A stretch of DNA of 64,000 bases from Alloscardovia omnicolens DSM 21503 (GTDB lineage Bacteria; Actinomycetota; Actinomycetes; Actinomycetales; Bifidobacteriaceae): contig NZ_ATVB01000002.1 in the NCBI RefSeq assembly GCF_000420505.1, forward strand, positions 62,001 through 126,000, written 5' to 3'. A program made the translations under genes and the position numbers. The notes under the pieces are model-generated. The model was not told the DNA's origin, searched no databases, and saw only the letters and a program-made list of their open reading frames with translations. Of this stretch, positions 26,323 to 34,613 are shown in pieces (the first letter of the stretch is position 1; each line of letters begins with the position of its first letter).

Positions 26323-26964
26323 TTGGCTGCAGAGAAAACACACGATACGGATACAATGGCAGATGAGACTTTACTATTAAAGCCAAGTAATAGGATTATT
26401 ACATGGCCAAATTTTGTGAGCCTCATTCGTCTTTTGACTATTCCGTTGATTGCGATTCAGATTACTCAAGGTCATCTTTTTATCGGCTTAATCGTTTTGG
26501 CTATATCCGCTTTAACCGATGGCATAGACGGATTTTTAGCACGACGATTAAATCAGATTACGAAGCTCGGTCAGATTCTTGACCCGATTGCCGACCGTCT
26601 TCTTATTGTCAGCTCTATCTTAGCTTTGGGATTTGCAGGTTTCCTGCCATGGTGGTTCATTATTGTGGTGGGATTACGCGATTTTATTTTGGGTGTGCAG
26701 ATTATTGTTCTGGCACAGTATGATTACGGTCCGCTTCCTGTGCATTTTGTGGGAAAAACAGCCACAGCAATGATTATGACGGATATTCCTGTTCTAATGA
26801 TCTCAGGTATGGGGCAATCTTGGATTTTTAACGCATTAGAGAATTTTGGAGTAGCTCTTGCGATCTGGGGAGTAGCACTTTACTGGGTTGCTGGTGTTAT
26901 TTATATTAAGCAGGGGATGAGGCTTATTCGCCAGGCTCACGAGGAGAAACGTGATGGAGAATAA
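26323..26964 (+). CDS. pgsA: CDP-diacylglycerol-glycerol-3-phosphate phosphatidyltransferase-like
   Basis: Membrane CDP-alcohol phosphotransferase, 213 aa, probably forming phosphatidylglycerol phosphate. The complete active-site motif is visible: DGIDGFLARR then GQILDPIADR (D-x2-D-G-x2-A-R...G-x3-D-x3-D), and several membrane helices surround it. The start is TTG at 26323 with AGAGGA upstream; ATG at 26356 is the alternative. It corresponds in position to mycobacterial pgsA2, ahead of the DUF881-Sbp-DUF881-GarA cluster. Its end overlaps the next gene by 11 bp. Confidence 0.86.
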   Translation: MAAEKTHDTDTMADETLLLKPSNRIITWPNFVSLIRLLTIPLIAIQITQGHLFIGLIVLAISALTDGIDGFLARRLNQITKLGQILDPIADRLLIVSSILALGFAGFLPWWFIIVVGLRDFILGVQIIVLAQYDYGPLPVHFVGKTATAMIMTDIPVLMISGMGQSWIFNALENFGVALAIWGVALYWVAGVIYIKQGMRLIRQAHEEKRDGE

Positions 26965-27922
26965 GCCTTCACCCGTTCCTAGTGTTATTCCGCCGCAGTT
27001 AAGCGAAGAAGCGCAGCAGCGTTCACGTGTTACTTTTTCCAGTGATGCCGGAAAACTCAGTAAAAGACGCATCGAAACGCGCTCATCACGAAACTCACAG
27101 TCAGCGCGTTCGCAGTCGCGCAGAACTCCCAAGTCCTCTCAATTATTAGAGGACTTAATGCGCCATCCGCTCGATCCTCTTTTTGAGGACGCTACTTTAA
27201 CAGCGCATACAATATCGCGTACACAGCGCATTATTACGCATATTATTTCTTTTATTCTGTGCGTGGTTGTAGGTTTTGGCAGCTCTCAAGCAGTACGGAT
27301 CTTACAGGGTCAATCTCGAGAAAAAGTGCGTGCACAATTAGCAGCGCAACTTGTTGCTACTACAAAAAATGCACAGGACCTCGAAAATACTGTTAAAAAA
27401 CAGCAAAAAGAACTGCTCAATCTTACGCGACAAACGAAAAACGAAGCCAATACTATCAGTAAAATACGTGATTCCTATATTCTTACCGCACAGTCAGCAG
27501 TGCGAGGTTCAGGTATAACGATGACGCTGACTAATCCGAGCACGGATGATTCAGCGACCAAAGGACGTGTTACAGATGGTCAGTCAAACGCATTAGTAAG
27601 CGATGCGCAATTGCAATATATTTTATCTTTGCTCTGGCAAGCAGGTGCTGAAGCTATCAGTATTAATGATGTGCGTATAGGACCTCAAACTGCTGTACGT
27701 TCAGCTGGAGGCACTATACTGGTGGGTATTACGGCAGTGCAAAGCCCTTACGTAATTCGCGCTATTGGTAATGCACAGATTATGCAGAATGCTGTGGATT
27801 CCTCACGTATAGCTTCTGTACTGTTCACCCCGATTGGAGTTTCTATGACAGTTACTCACAGCAAAGTTCTCGGCCTTCCTGCGGCAAATGCTGTGAGTAT
27901 TGAACGAGCACGAAAGGAGTAA
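26954..27922 (+). CDS. DUF881-family membrane protein (first copy)
   Basis: A 322-aa protein with a basic, Ser/Arg-rich cytoplasmic N-terminus (about 90 residues), one membrane helix (IITHIISFILCVVVGFGSS), a coiled-coil stretch (about 125-165), and an extracytoplasmic DUF881 domain with ILSLLWQAGAEAISINDVRI. Function unknown. It corresponds to mycobacterial Rv1823. The start ATG at 26954 has GAGGAG at 26941-26946; GTG at 26951 is possible. It overlaps pgsA by 11 bp and is 2 bp from the next gene, so the cluster is tightly coupled. Confidence 0.85.
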   Translation: MENKPSPVPSVIPPQLSEEAQQRSRVTFSSDAGKLSKRRIETRSSRNSQSARSQSRRTPKSSQLLEDLMRHPLDPLFEDATLTAHTISRTQRIITHIISFILCVVVGFGSSQAVRILQGQSREKVRAQLAAQLVATTKNAQDLENTVKKQQKELLNLTRQTKNEANTISKIRDSYILTAQSAVRGSGITMTLTNPSTDDSATKGRVTDGQSNALVSDAQLQYILSLLWQAGAEAISINDVRIGPQTAVRSAGGTILVGITAVQSPYVIRAIGNAQIMQNAVDSSRIASVLFTPIGVSMTVTHSKVLGLPAANAVSIERARKE

Positions 27923-27924
27923 CT

Positions 27925-28257
27925 ATGGCAGCGGTATTGGGTATTATTGTTGGCGTTGTTGCTGGCATTTTTGTTCGAACAGATGTTCCTGTATGGCTTC
28001 AACCATATTTGCCAATTATGGTCGTAGCTGCTTTAGACGCATTACTTGGAGCTGCACGCTCTTTCTTTGAACGTAATTTTTCTGACCGAGTTTTTGTTAT
28101 TTCCTTTATTTCTAACGTTGGTACTGCAGTGCTGTTGGTTTATATTGGAACGTTGCTAGGAGTAAGCTCGCAGTTAACTACTGCAGTTATTGTGGTTCTT
28201 GGTATTCGTATCTTCTCGAACGTGTCGGCTATTCGACGCTTTATCTTTAGATCCTAG
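27925..28257 (+). CDS. sbp: Small basic protein family (DUF1290, Sbp)
   Basis: A 110-aa integral membrane protein with three hydrophobic segments and the family core PYLPIMVVAALDALLGAARS and GIRIFSNVSAIRRFIF. In Gram-positive bacteria this gene lies next to DUF881 genes and, in Bacillus, near divIVA/ftsZ-region genes; its role is unresolved. It lies between two DUF881 genes exactly as in mycobacteria (Rv1824). Ribosome site AAAGGAG. Confidence 0.88.
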   Translation: MAAVLGIIVGVVAGIFVRTDVPVWLQPYLPIMVVAALDALLGAARSFFERNFSDRVFVISFISNVGTAVLLVYIGTLLGVSSQLTTAVIVVLGIRIFSNVSAIRRFIFRS

Positions 28258-28268
28258 GCAGGGTAGAT

Positions 28269-29102
28269 ATGGTAGGAGATACTCAGCACGACTCAAAGCC
28301 TGAAGCAGACGAAATTCAGACAGGCGTTTTTCCCGCAGTTGAAAAACGTTCACCTCGAGGAAGCAATACCCGTGTAATTTCCTCATGGAGCGAGTTTGCT
28401 CATGCTATCCGTACGAATCGTCATGCGCGAGGGGCTATTAGTTCCCTTATTTTGCTGTGTTTGGGGGCATCGGTAGGTTTTGCATTTATGGTTCAGCAAC
28501 GCATTACCGATACGTCGTATACATCACTGAGCGAGTCAGAACTTGTTACTCTTTTAAGTGAAACAGATAATCAAATCTCGAGACTTGAAAGTCAACGTTC
28601 TCAGCTCAGTCAGCAGTTGCAGTCCATTCAATCAGCAGCAGATAAACAAAAAGAAATTGAACGCGTTGTGCAGGAAAATAAAGATGCCAACGATATTTTG
28701 AGTGGACGTGTAGCAGCTCGAGGTGAAGGTATCACTATTACAGTAACGCAGGGAACTAAGAAAAAAATTTCTGCCGCAGCTTTATATACGTTGATTGAAG
28801 AACTACGCAATGCCGGAGCAGAGGTTATTCAAATTGGCAATGTTCGTGTGGTCACCTCCACATATATTGTTGATACCGAATCAGGATTAATGAGTGACGG
28901 CCAATATCTGAGTGCGCCGTACACGATTAAAGCAATAGGAGACCCTTCGAACCTCCAAAATGCTGTGGATATTAATGGTGGAATAGGTTCGTCACTGCGC
29001 GTGAATTACGGAGCGAGAGTTGTGGTCAAGCAAGCTAACGAGGTAAATATTACTGCGCTGGCTAACAGTTTTGAATATAAGTACGCCCAAACAGTAGAAT
29101 AA
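28269..29102 (+). CDS. DUF881-family membrane protein (second copy)
   Basis: A 277-aa paralogue of the gene at 26954. It has a hydrophilic N-terminus of about 55 residues, one membrane helix (AISSLILLCLGASVGFAFMV), a coiled coil (about 95-135, SESELVTLLSETDNQISRLE region) and a DUF881 domain with LIEELRNAGAEVIQIGNVRV. It corresponds to mycobacterial Rv1825. The mycobacterial gcvH that follows there is missing here; the FHA gene comes next after 5 bp. Confidence 0.85.
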   Translation: MVGDTQHDSKPEADEIQTGVFPAVEKRSPRGSNTRVISSWSEFAHAIRTNRHARGAISSLILLCLGASVGFAFMVQQRITDTSYTSLSESELVTLLSETDNQISRLESQRSQLSQQLQSIQSAADKQKEIERVVQENKDANDILSGRVAARGEGITITVTQGTKKKISAAALYTLIEELRNAGAEVIQIGNVRVVTSTYIVDTESGLMSDGQYLSAPYTIKAIGDPSNLQNAVDINGGIGSSLRVNYGARVVVKQANEVNITALANSFEYKYAQTVE

Positions 29103-29107
29103 GAGTT

Positions 29108-29545
29108 ATGGTTATTTCAATTCCGACAGCCGGAGAGACAACAAGTATTGGTTTACCAGCTATAACAGTTCCTGTTACAGCTACAGGGGAGCGCCCATTA
29201 ACGCAGGAAGATATGAACACGATTGCTCAGCTTTCTGATACATCCGCTCTACTGATTGCAACACGCGGAGCCGATGGAGCACGTTATCTTTTGGATGCAG
29301 ACGTTATTACTGCAGGACGTGATGCGGCCAGCGATATTGTGCTCGACGATAACACTGTATCGCGTGAGCATACGATTTTTAAGCGCTCAGGAAGTGTTTT
29401 TACTGTTGAAGATGCAGGAAGCTTAAACGGTACTTATGTGAACCGTGAACGCGTTGATTCTGCACGCCTGAACAGCGGAGATGAGATTATTATCGGGCGT
29501 TTCCGCTTTGCTTTCTTCACAAAGTCTCCAGCTGTTGTGCAGTAA
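29108..29545 (+). CDS. garA: FHA-domain protein, GarA/OdhI-like
   Basis: A 145-aa protein with a C-terminal FHA domain (about residues 70-140): GRDAASDIVLDDNTVSREH, then SLNGTYVN. The N-terminal tail has GETTSI at residues 9-14, matching the ETTS phosphorylation motif by which Ser/Thr kinases switch GarA/OdhI in mycobacteria and corynebacteria. There it inhibits 2-oxoglutarate dehydrogenase and controls glutamate metabolism. Bifidobacteria are generally reported to lack that dehydrogenase, so the target here must differ in part. It is followed by the MerR gene as in those genera. Confidence 0.87.
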   Translation: MVISIPTAGETTSIGLPAITVPVTATGERPLTQEDMNTIAQLSDTSALLIATRGADGARYLLDADVITAGRDAASDIVLDDNTVSREHTIFKRSGSVFTVEDAGSLNGTYVNRERVDSARLNSGDEIIIGRFRFAFFTKSPAVVQ

Positions 29546-29610
29546 GTCAACACAATCAACACATTTCTCGCTCTACAATATGTACTAGAAAAAATGTGAA
29601 AGTTGGGGTT

Positions 29611-30267
29611 ATGGAAGAAACAGAACGTCCACAGTTAAGTTTGCATGTGCGGTTATCTGAACGTCAGGATTTGAGTAATCATAATGCCATTCAGGGTACA
29701 CTTTTTACTCTTGATGATAATCGTGAAGAGGTGGGGTACAGGGGAGTAGTAGCCTCTAAAGTTGCCGGTATCACCTATCGCCAGCTCGATTATTGGGCAC
29801 GTAAACATATTGTGGAACCAAGCATTACCCCATCGACAGGCTCTGGTTCACGTAGGCTATATTCTTTTAAAGATATTATTATTTTAGCTGTAGCGAAGAA
29901 ATTGCTCGATACGGGTGTGAACCTCAATAATGTGACCACAGCTTTGAGCTATTTGAATACCAGCAGCATGGATAAGCTTGAAACAGCCATTATTGTGTCT
30001 GATGGTATGCATATTTTTGAATGCACAAGCGAAGCTGAAATGCTTGAATTATTGCGTGCGGGTCATGCTGTATTTGGCATTTCCGTGGGTGTTTTGTATA
30101 CCGAAATTACTGAAGCGTTACGCAATGAAGAATCGTCTCAGCCAGAGAATGCTGCGCCACGGGTACGCAATAATTCAGTACAAACTATTGATGAGTTAGC
30201 GCAGCGTCGTATGTGTCGCAAGTTGGAATTACAGCAGCGTGCATTACATCAAGCACAAGTTATTTAA
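29611..30267 (+). CDS. ftsR: MerR-family regulator, FtsR-like
   Basis: A 218-aa DNA-binding protein with an N-terminal MerR winged helix (GITYRQLDYWARKHIVEPS, SGSRRLYSFKDIIILAVAKKLLD) and a C-terminal alpha/beta domain without effector-binding Cys. Directly downstream of the garA-like gene, this is the position of corynebacterial FtsR (activator of ftsZ) and mycobacterial Rv1828. The ortholog assignment rests on gene order and domain layout. The ATG at 29611 is preferred over GTG at 29596 (GGGG upstream), but this is uncertain. Confidence 0.8.
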   Translation: MEETERPQLSLHVRLSERQDLSNHNAIQGTLFTLDDNREEVGYRGVVASKVAGITYRQLDYWARKHIVEPSITPSTGSGSRRLYSFKDIIILAVAKKLLDTGVNLNNVTTALSYLNTSSMDKLETAIIVSDGMHIFECTSEAEMLELLRAGHAVFGISVGVLYTEITEALRNEESSQPENAAPRVRNNSVQTIDELAQRRMCRKLELQQRALHQAQVI

Positions 30268-30280
30268 GTAATTTTTATAA

Positions 30281-30323
30281 ACAAGACCGCTGAAACTCTT
30301 GAGAGGAGGATTAGCGGTCTTGT
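30281..30323. terminator. Hairpin between convergent MerR and HAD genes
   Basis: ACAAGACCGCT (30281-30291) pairs perfectly with AGCGGTCTTGT (30313-30323). T-runs are weak on both sides, but the position between convergent genes supports terminator function. Confidence 0.65.
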
Positions 30324-30389
30324 ATATCTAAACGTATTCAGTAATCACGTCATATCAAATCTGACATAACGTACATTATCGGGATAATC

Positions 30390-31103
30390 TTAATTATTAT
30401 TGAAAGCTTTTTCTACAGCCTCAACAAGACCATCTACTGTTGGAGCAACAACATCACAGTTATGTTCTTCGAACTCACCTTCAGCCGCATAACCCCATCC
30501 AGCGCCGATAGCTGGAATACCGTTTTCGTGAGCGCCATCAATATCTGTCCAACGATCTCCAACCATAACTGCATGGTCGCCGTCATCTTCGCTGTAATGG
30601 ATTTTCTCGAATACGTAGCGGATAATTTCATTCTTGTGTAAACGGCTGGTATCTGAGCCGCCTGTAGCTCCAAATATTCCTGTTACGAGATATTCCAAAC
30701 CAATATGTTCACACAGCAAAATTGCTTCACGCTGAGGTTTTGCTGTACATACCACGAGCATATAGCCCATCTCGCGCAATTTTTGGAGCTGACCTAAGTA
30801 TCCGAAATACATGCGGCTCAAATACAGTCCAGGAATAAGCTGTCCAGGGCTTTGAGGGTCGTCGAAATATGGCTTGGTATAAGACTCACGGAAGAAATCA
30901 ACAGCTTCCTGAGCATTGTCTTCAAAGCCGTGTGTGCTAAAGGAATCAAGCAATGGCGGGCCAATAAAAGTATTTAACTCGTCATCTGTAGGTAGCGGCT
31001 TATTGAAATGCTCGAAAGTCAAGCGCACAGATGCCAAAATACCTGGATGGGATTCAACTGTTGTGCCGTCAAGGTCAAGTAAAACAATGCGTCGATTACT
31101 CAT
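30390..31103 (-). CDS. HAD-superfamily hydrolase (phosphoglycolate phosphatase-like)
   Basis: A 237-aa haloacid-dehalogenase phosphatase with the nucleophile motif LLDLDGTTVES (D-x-D) at the N-terminus, a helical cap (about 20-85), motif II VVCTAKP, the motif III Lys region, and acidic motif IV VMVGDRWTDIDGA. Substrate unknown; annotation as Gph-like reflects only family similarity. The ATG at 31103 overlaps the end of rbpA by 8 bp (ATGAGTAA), so it is translationally coupled; a GTG 21 bp upstream is less likely. Confidence 0.85.
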   Translation of the reverse strand: MSNRRIVLLDLDGTTVESHPGILASVRLTFEHFNKPLPTDDELNTFIGPPLLDSFSTHGFEDNAQEAVDFFRESYTKPYFDDPQSPGQLIPGLYLSRMYFGYLGQLQKLREMGYMLVVCTAKPQREAILLCEHIGLEYLVTGIFGATGGSDTSRLHKNEIIRYVFEKIHYSEDDGDHAVMVGDRWTDIDGAHENGIPAIGAGWGYAAEGEFEEHNCDVVAPTVDGLVEAVEKAFNNN

Positions 31104-31443
31104 AATCTGGGAACCATCCTTCACGCTTCATTTGTAAACGCTTTTCAAGTAAAGTCTTGAGCTCTTCTGGTGTACGCCTTTCTAGTAACATATCCCAGTG
31201 AGTTCGTGTTGGCTTGGTAATTTCATTTGGCTCTTCGTCTTCTGCATTTTCCAGCTTTGCGGTTTGACCGCAACGGCATTCCCACTCTAATGGTGGTTCT
31301 GCTTCAGAAGATAAAGGCAAAATTGTTTTATGTCCGTGTGGACATACATAACTCACATCGGTGCGGTCTGCGAACTCGACGTTATCGTCAGATTCGAGAG
31401 ATTTTGCACCAATGCTCATACCACGAAGGCTGCGCTCTGCCAT
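31096..31443 (-). CDS. rbpA: RNA polymerase-binding protein RbpA
   Basis: Actinobacteria-specific transcription factor that binds RNA polymerase and the principal sigma factor and stabilises open complexes. The 115-aa sequence starts MAERSLRGMSIGAKS, has the zinc-binding-type core YVCPHGH and WECRCGQ, the basic linker, and the sigma-interacting C-terminal helix THWDMLLERRTPEELKTLL. The ribosome site is AAGGAGA. It sits downstream of helY. Confidence 0.95.
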   Translation of the reverse strand: MAERSLRGMSIGAKSLESDDNVEFADRTDVSYVCPHGHKTILPLSSEAEPPLEWECRCGQTAKLENAEDEEPNEITKPTRTHWDMLLERRTPEELKTLLEKRLQMKREGWFPDYE

Positions 31444-31514
31444 ACATTTTCTCCTTAGTTATTCCCTATCTACCGTACAAAACACAGCAGACTGAAGTAT
31501 TATTCCCGTAGCTG

Positions 31515-34040
31515 TTAAATCGGATTTAATGCTACGATACCGTGATTAATCACATCATAAGCTTCATTAGCTACTCGCGAGAGATCATCGTTGCCGAGAA
31601 TGGTGCCGATATGAGCTAACTGTGTGAGTACATCACATGTACGATTACAGCTACGCACGAAATCTCCTGCTGTTAAATCTGGTGCGTTGCGTAAGACATC
31701 AGTAAGAGGCTTCTCACTAACCCAATCAAACATGACTTCTACAAGACCAAAATCAATATCTGCGTTCGTATCCAAATCAAAGGATTCACACATGAACTGC
31801 AATTCCTTATCTATGACTTTAATGCGGTTAACTGTAGTAGCTAGCACTCCCCTCGCTCCACCTGGATAATGTGAAGGTTCACGAGTTGATCCATATCGAG
31901 ATTCATAGACAAAAGCTGCCATCAGTGCAGCACATTCTTGGGCATCGAGATTGTTAAAAATTCCCTCGTCAATGCACTGAGCGAGTAATAAATCATTTTC
32001 GCTATACACGTGACGCAGTAAATCTCCGCGTTGTGTGAGTTCTAGCTCTCCCCTAGAACCTTCGCGAAGATAATCCAAGTGAGTTAGTACTGAACAAATA
32101 CGGTCAAAATGACGAGATACGGATTGCGTACGAGAAGCTACTCGGTTTTCTAAATGCTCCAATTCTCGTGTTTGACGAGCCCAGCGATGACCCCAACGCA
32201 CATGATCAGAAAAATCAGGACAATTTTTGCACGAATGGGTTTTTTCCTTATTTTTCAGAACAGCAAGTTTCTTATCTAACTGGGCAAAAGCCTTTTTGCG
32301 CTGCGATTCAGAGCGGAAAACCGTAGATTTAAGAATACGACGGTCATGCTTTTCGATATCGGAAATCTTCATACGAATACGCATAAAGTCTTCGAAATCG
32401 CCCATATCGCAGTGCATTGCTTCACTATACGAGCCTACGATGCTGCGTGTTTCTTCTAAGGTGGCGACCAAACTGTCTGCAGAAGCATTTGCTTCCCATT
32501 GAGCGAAAGAATGATCTAAAGTAGCTCGTGACTGTTCTAAAGTATGCGTATGCAAAAGGTTTACAGCCATGTTAAAAGTAGGCGTAAAACTTGAGTGTAA
32601 AGGATATACACGCTTCGAAGCTAAATTAGCTGCAGCTGCCGGCACAAAATCTTGGTGATCTACGACTACAGCATGCCCAATAGTATCAATACCACGACGA
32701 CCTGCACGTCCAGTGAGCTGCGTGAACTCGCCAGGAGTCAGATTCACATGTCCTACCCCATTAAATTTCACGAGTTTTTCTACAATAACGCTACGTGCTG
32801 GCATATTAATACCTAAAGCCAAAGTTTCTGTAGCGAAAACAACTTTAATAAGACCTTGCTCAAAAAGAGCTTCAACGATATGACGGAAAAGTGTAATCAT
32901 GCCCGCGTGATGTGCCGCAAATCCCAACTCTAGAGCTGCTAAGAAGTGATGGAAATGCAGAGCTTTCTTCTCATCAGCGCTCAGTTGACCATCAATCATC
33001 TCGTTAACAATCGAGCGGATACGATGAACTTCTTGCGGCGTTGTCAGCTCTAAACCTGCTTGCAAGCACTGCTGAACAGCTTTATCACAGCCTGTTCGAG
33101 AGAAAATAAAATAAATTCCCGGTAGCATACCAAGAAAGTCAAGTTCGTCTACAACCGCCCACCTTTTCGGCGTGTAATGGCGTATAGGTGCCGGAAGAGC
33201 GCGCGAACGTTTTCTGCCATGATTGTCCAGTCCGAAAGATTTACGGTTTCGACTTGCTGCTTCACGACGTGCTTGATCATCTAAATTCGCTAAAGCTTGA
33301 ACAAGCGAACGGTTAATTTTAGTGGATTGAGGGCTTTGATACAGGTCAAAAACCTGCGGTTCTTTACGTGCAGAGTCTTGAAGCAGAACATGCTGTAACA
33401 GCGGAACAGGTCGTGTTTCTGACATAATCAGCGCAGTATCTCCTCGCACAGAGCGAATCCACGCAGTAAAATCCTCAATATTCGACACTGTTGCAGATAA
33501 GCCAATAATTTTAACAGTATCTGGTAAATGAATAATAACTTCTTCCCATACTTGGCCGCGCATACGGTCAGCAAGGTAATGAATTTCATCAAGAACCACG
33601 TATCCTAAAGCGTTGAGTGTGCTTGATTTTTCATAGAGCATATTGCGCAACACTTCAGTAGTCATAACGACAATATCTGCTTCGGAATTAATAGAGACAT
33701 CGCCGGTGAGCAGCCCTACCCTATCTTCACCATATGCGGCAGCCAGCTCATGGAACTTCTGATTACTTAAAGCTTTAATTGGCGTCGTATAGAATGCCTT
33801 CACATTACGTTGCTGCGCCAAGAAAATAGCGAAGTCTGCTACAACAGTTTTGCCCGCTCCTGTAGGCGCTGCTACTAAAACATTCTGATTATTTTCGAGT
33901 GCTTGGCATGCATCACGTTGAAAATCATCGATATCGAAACTTAAAGACTGAGAAAAAAGCCCTGTTAGGCTTTTACGCTGTTTTTGGGATGCCTGGAAAG
34001 CAGCATAACGCTGTGCAGGACTTAGTTGTTCTTCGGACAT
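31515..34040 (-). CDS. helY: DExH-box RNA helicase, HelY/Ski2-Mtr4-like
   Basis: Superfamily-2 helicase of 841 aa. Motif I APTGAGKT is near residue 57, motif II DEIHYL near residue 150, motif III LSATVSN, and motif VI QLTGRAGRRGID near residue 440. A long C-terminal region with a central coiled segment and DSHCT-type end follows. In mycobacteria HelY is encoded next to tatAC and pafBC, and the same neighbourhood, minus tat, is seen here. The start has AAGGGTCT upstream and lies 16 bp after the 1-TM protein gene. RNA substrate unknown. Confidence 0.92.
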   Translation of the reverse strand: MSEEQLSPAQRYAAFQASQKQRKSLTGLFSQSLSFDIDDFQRDACQALENNQNVLVAAPTGAGKTVVADFAIFLAQQRNVKAFYTTPIKALSNQKFHELAAAYGEDRVGLLTGDVSINSEADIVVMTTEVLRNMLYEKSSTLNALGYVVLDEIHYLADRMRGQVWEEVIIHLPDTVKIIGLSATVSNIEDFTAWIRSVRGDTALIMSETRPVPLLQHVLLQDSARKEPQVFDLYQSPQSTKINRSLVQALANLDDQARREAASRNRKSFGLDNHGRKRSRALPAPIRHYTPKRWAVVDELDFLGMLPGIYFIFSRTGCDKAVQQCLQAGLELTTPQEVHRIRSIVNEMIDGQLSADEKKALHFHHFLAALELGFAAHHAGMITLFRHIVEALFEQGLIKVVFATETLALGINMPARSVIVEKLVKFNGVGHVNLTPGEFTQLTGRAGRRGIDTIGHAVVVDHQDFVPAAAANLASKRVYPLHSSFTPTFNMAVNLLHTHTLEQSRATLDHSFAQWEANASADSLVATLEETRSIVGSYSEAMHCDMGDFEDFMRIRMKISDIEKHDRRILKSTVFRSESQRKKAFAQLDKKLAVLKNKEKTHSCKNCPDFSDHVRWGHRWARQTRELEHLENRVASRTQSVSRHFDRICSVLTHLDYLREGSRGELELTQRGDLLRHVYSENDLLLAQCIDEGIFNNLDAQECAALMAAFVYESRYGSTREPSHYPGGARGVLATTVNRIKVIDKELQFMCESFDLDTNADIDFGLVEVMFDWVSEKPLTDVLRNAPDLTAGDFVRSCNRTCDVLTQLAHIGTILGNDDLSRVANEAYDVINHGIVALNPI

Positions 34041-34056
34041 AGACCCTTAATCTGTA

Positions 34057-34464
34057 TTAGTCTAGATTAGTATTAAGTCGAGCACGTTCATCGCTAATCT
34101 GCGCTGCTTGCTCCAACTGCTCGCTCATCTGTTCGAGATCTTTCTGAGAGTAGCTCGTCCAGCGGTTAAAAGCTTTTTCATGACGTAATGAACGTGCTAT
34201 ATGCTTCTTCTCTACTGCTTCGCGCGTCCTGGCATACCTATCCGCCGCATCAGTCAGCGGCCTAGTGAAGAATGGCACAGAGTTGTCCAGAGCAGCATCG
34301 CGCTCCTGTGGACTCATGCGCCCCATAATCTGCCCCACTTCGTCGGCAGTGCTACCAACTTTCGCAAGTGCATCCAACCCGTGGCGTACAACGTAATACA
34401 CTCCATACGCAAAGTTAGCGAAAAGGAAAATCCACAGTAGAATCCATACCCAGAACGGAACCAT
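34057..34464 (-). CDS. Single-TM coiled-coil protein of unknown function
   Basis: A 135-aa protein with one N-terminal membrane helix (residues 3-27, WVWILLWIFLFANFAYG) and a charged, helical cytoplasmic part with long Glu/Gln/Arg-rich stretches. I do not recognise a family. It lies between the pafBC-like gene and helY, where mycobacteria have tatA and tatC; an N-terminal helix followed by an amphipathic helix is vaguely TatA-like, but no Tat signature or TatC is present, so this is position only. The ribosome site is AAGGAGA. Confidence 0.72.
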   Translation of the reverse strand: MVPFWVWILLWIFLFANFAYGVYYVVRHGLDALAKVGSTADEVGQIMGRMSPQERDAALDNSVPFFTRPLTDAADRYARTREAVEKKHIARSLRHEKAFNRWTSYSQKDLEQMSEQLEQAAQISDERARLNTNLD

Positions 34465-34613
34465 ATTAATTCTCCTTATTCTTCACTAAAGCGCAAATAA
34501 TTCTCAACCAGACAGACAGTATAAGTAGCAACTGGAAAGCCACTACCGCAAGTCAGCCATTGAACAGACGCTACAACTCACTAAGCAACCCAATCAACAC
34601 AAATCCTACCAAC

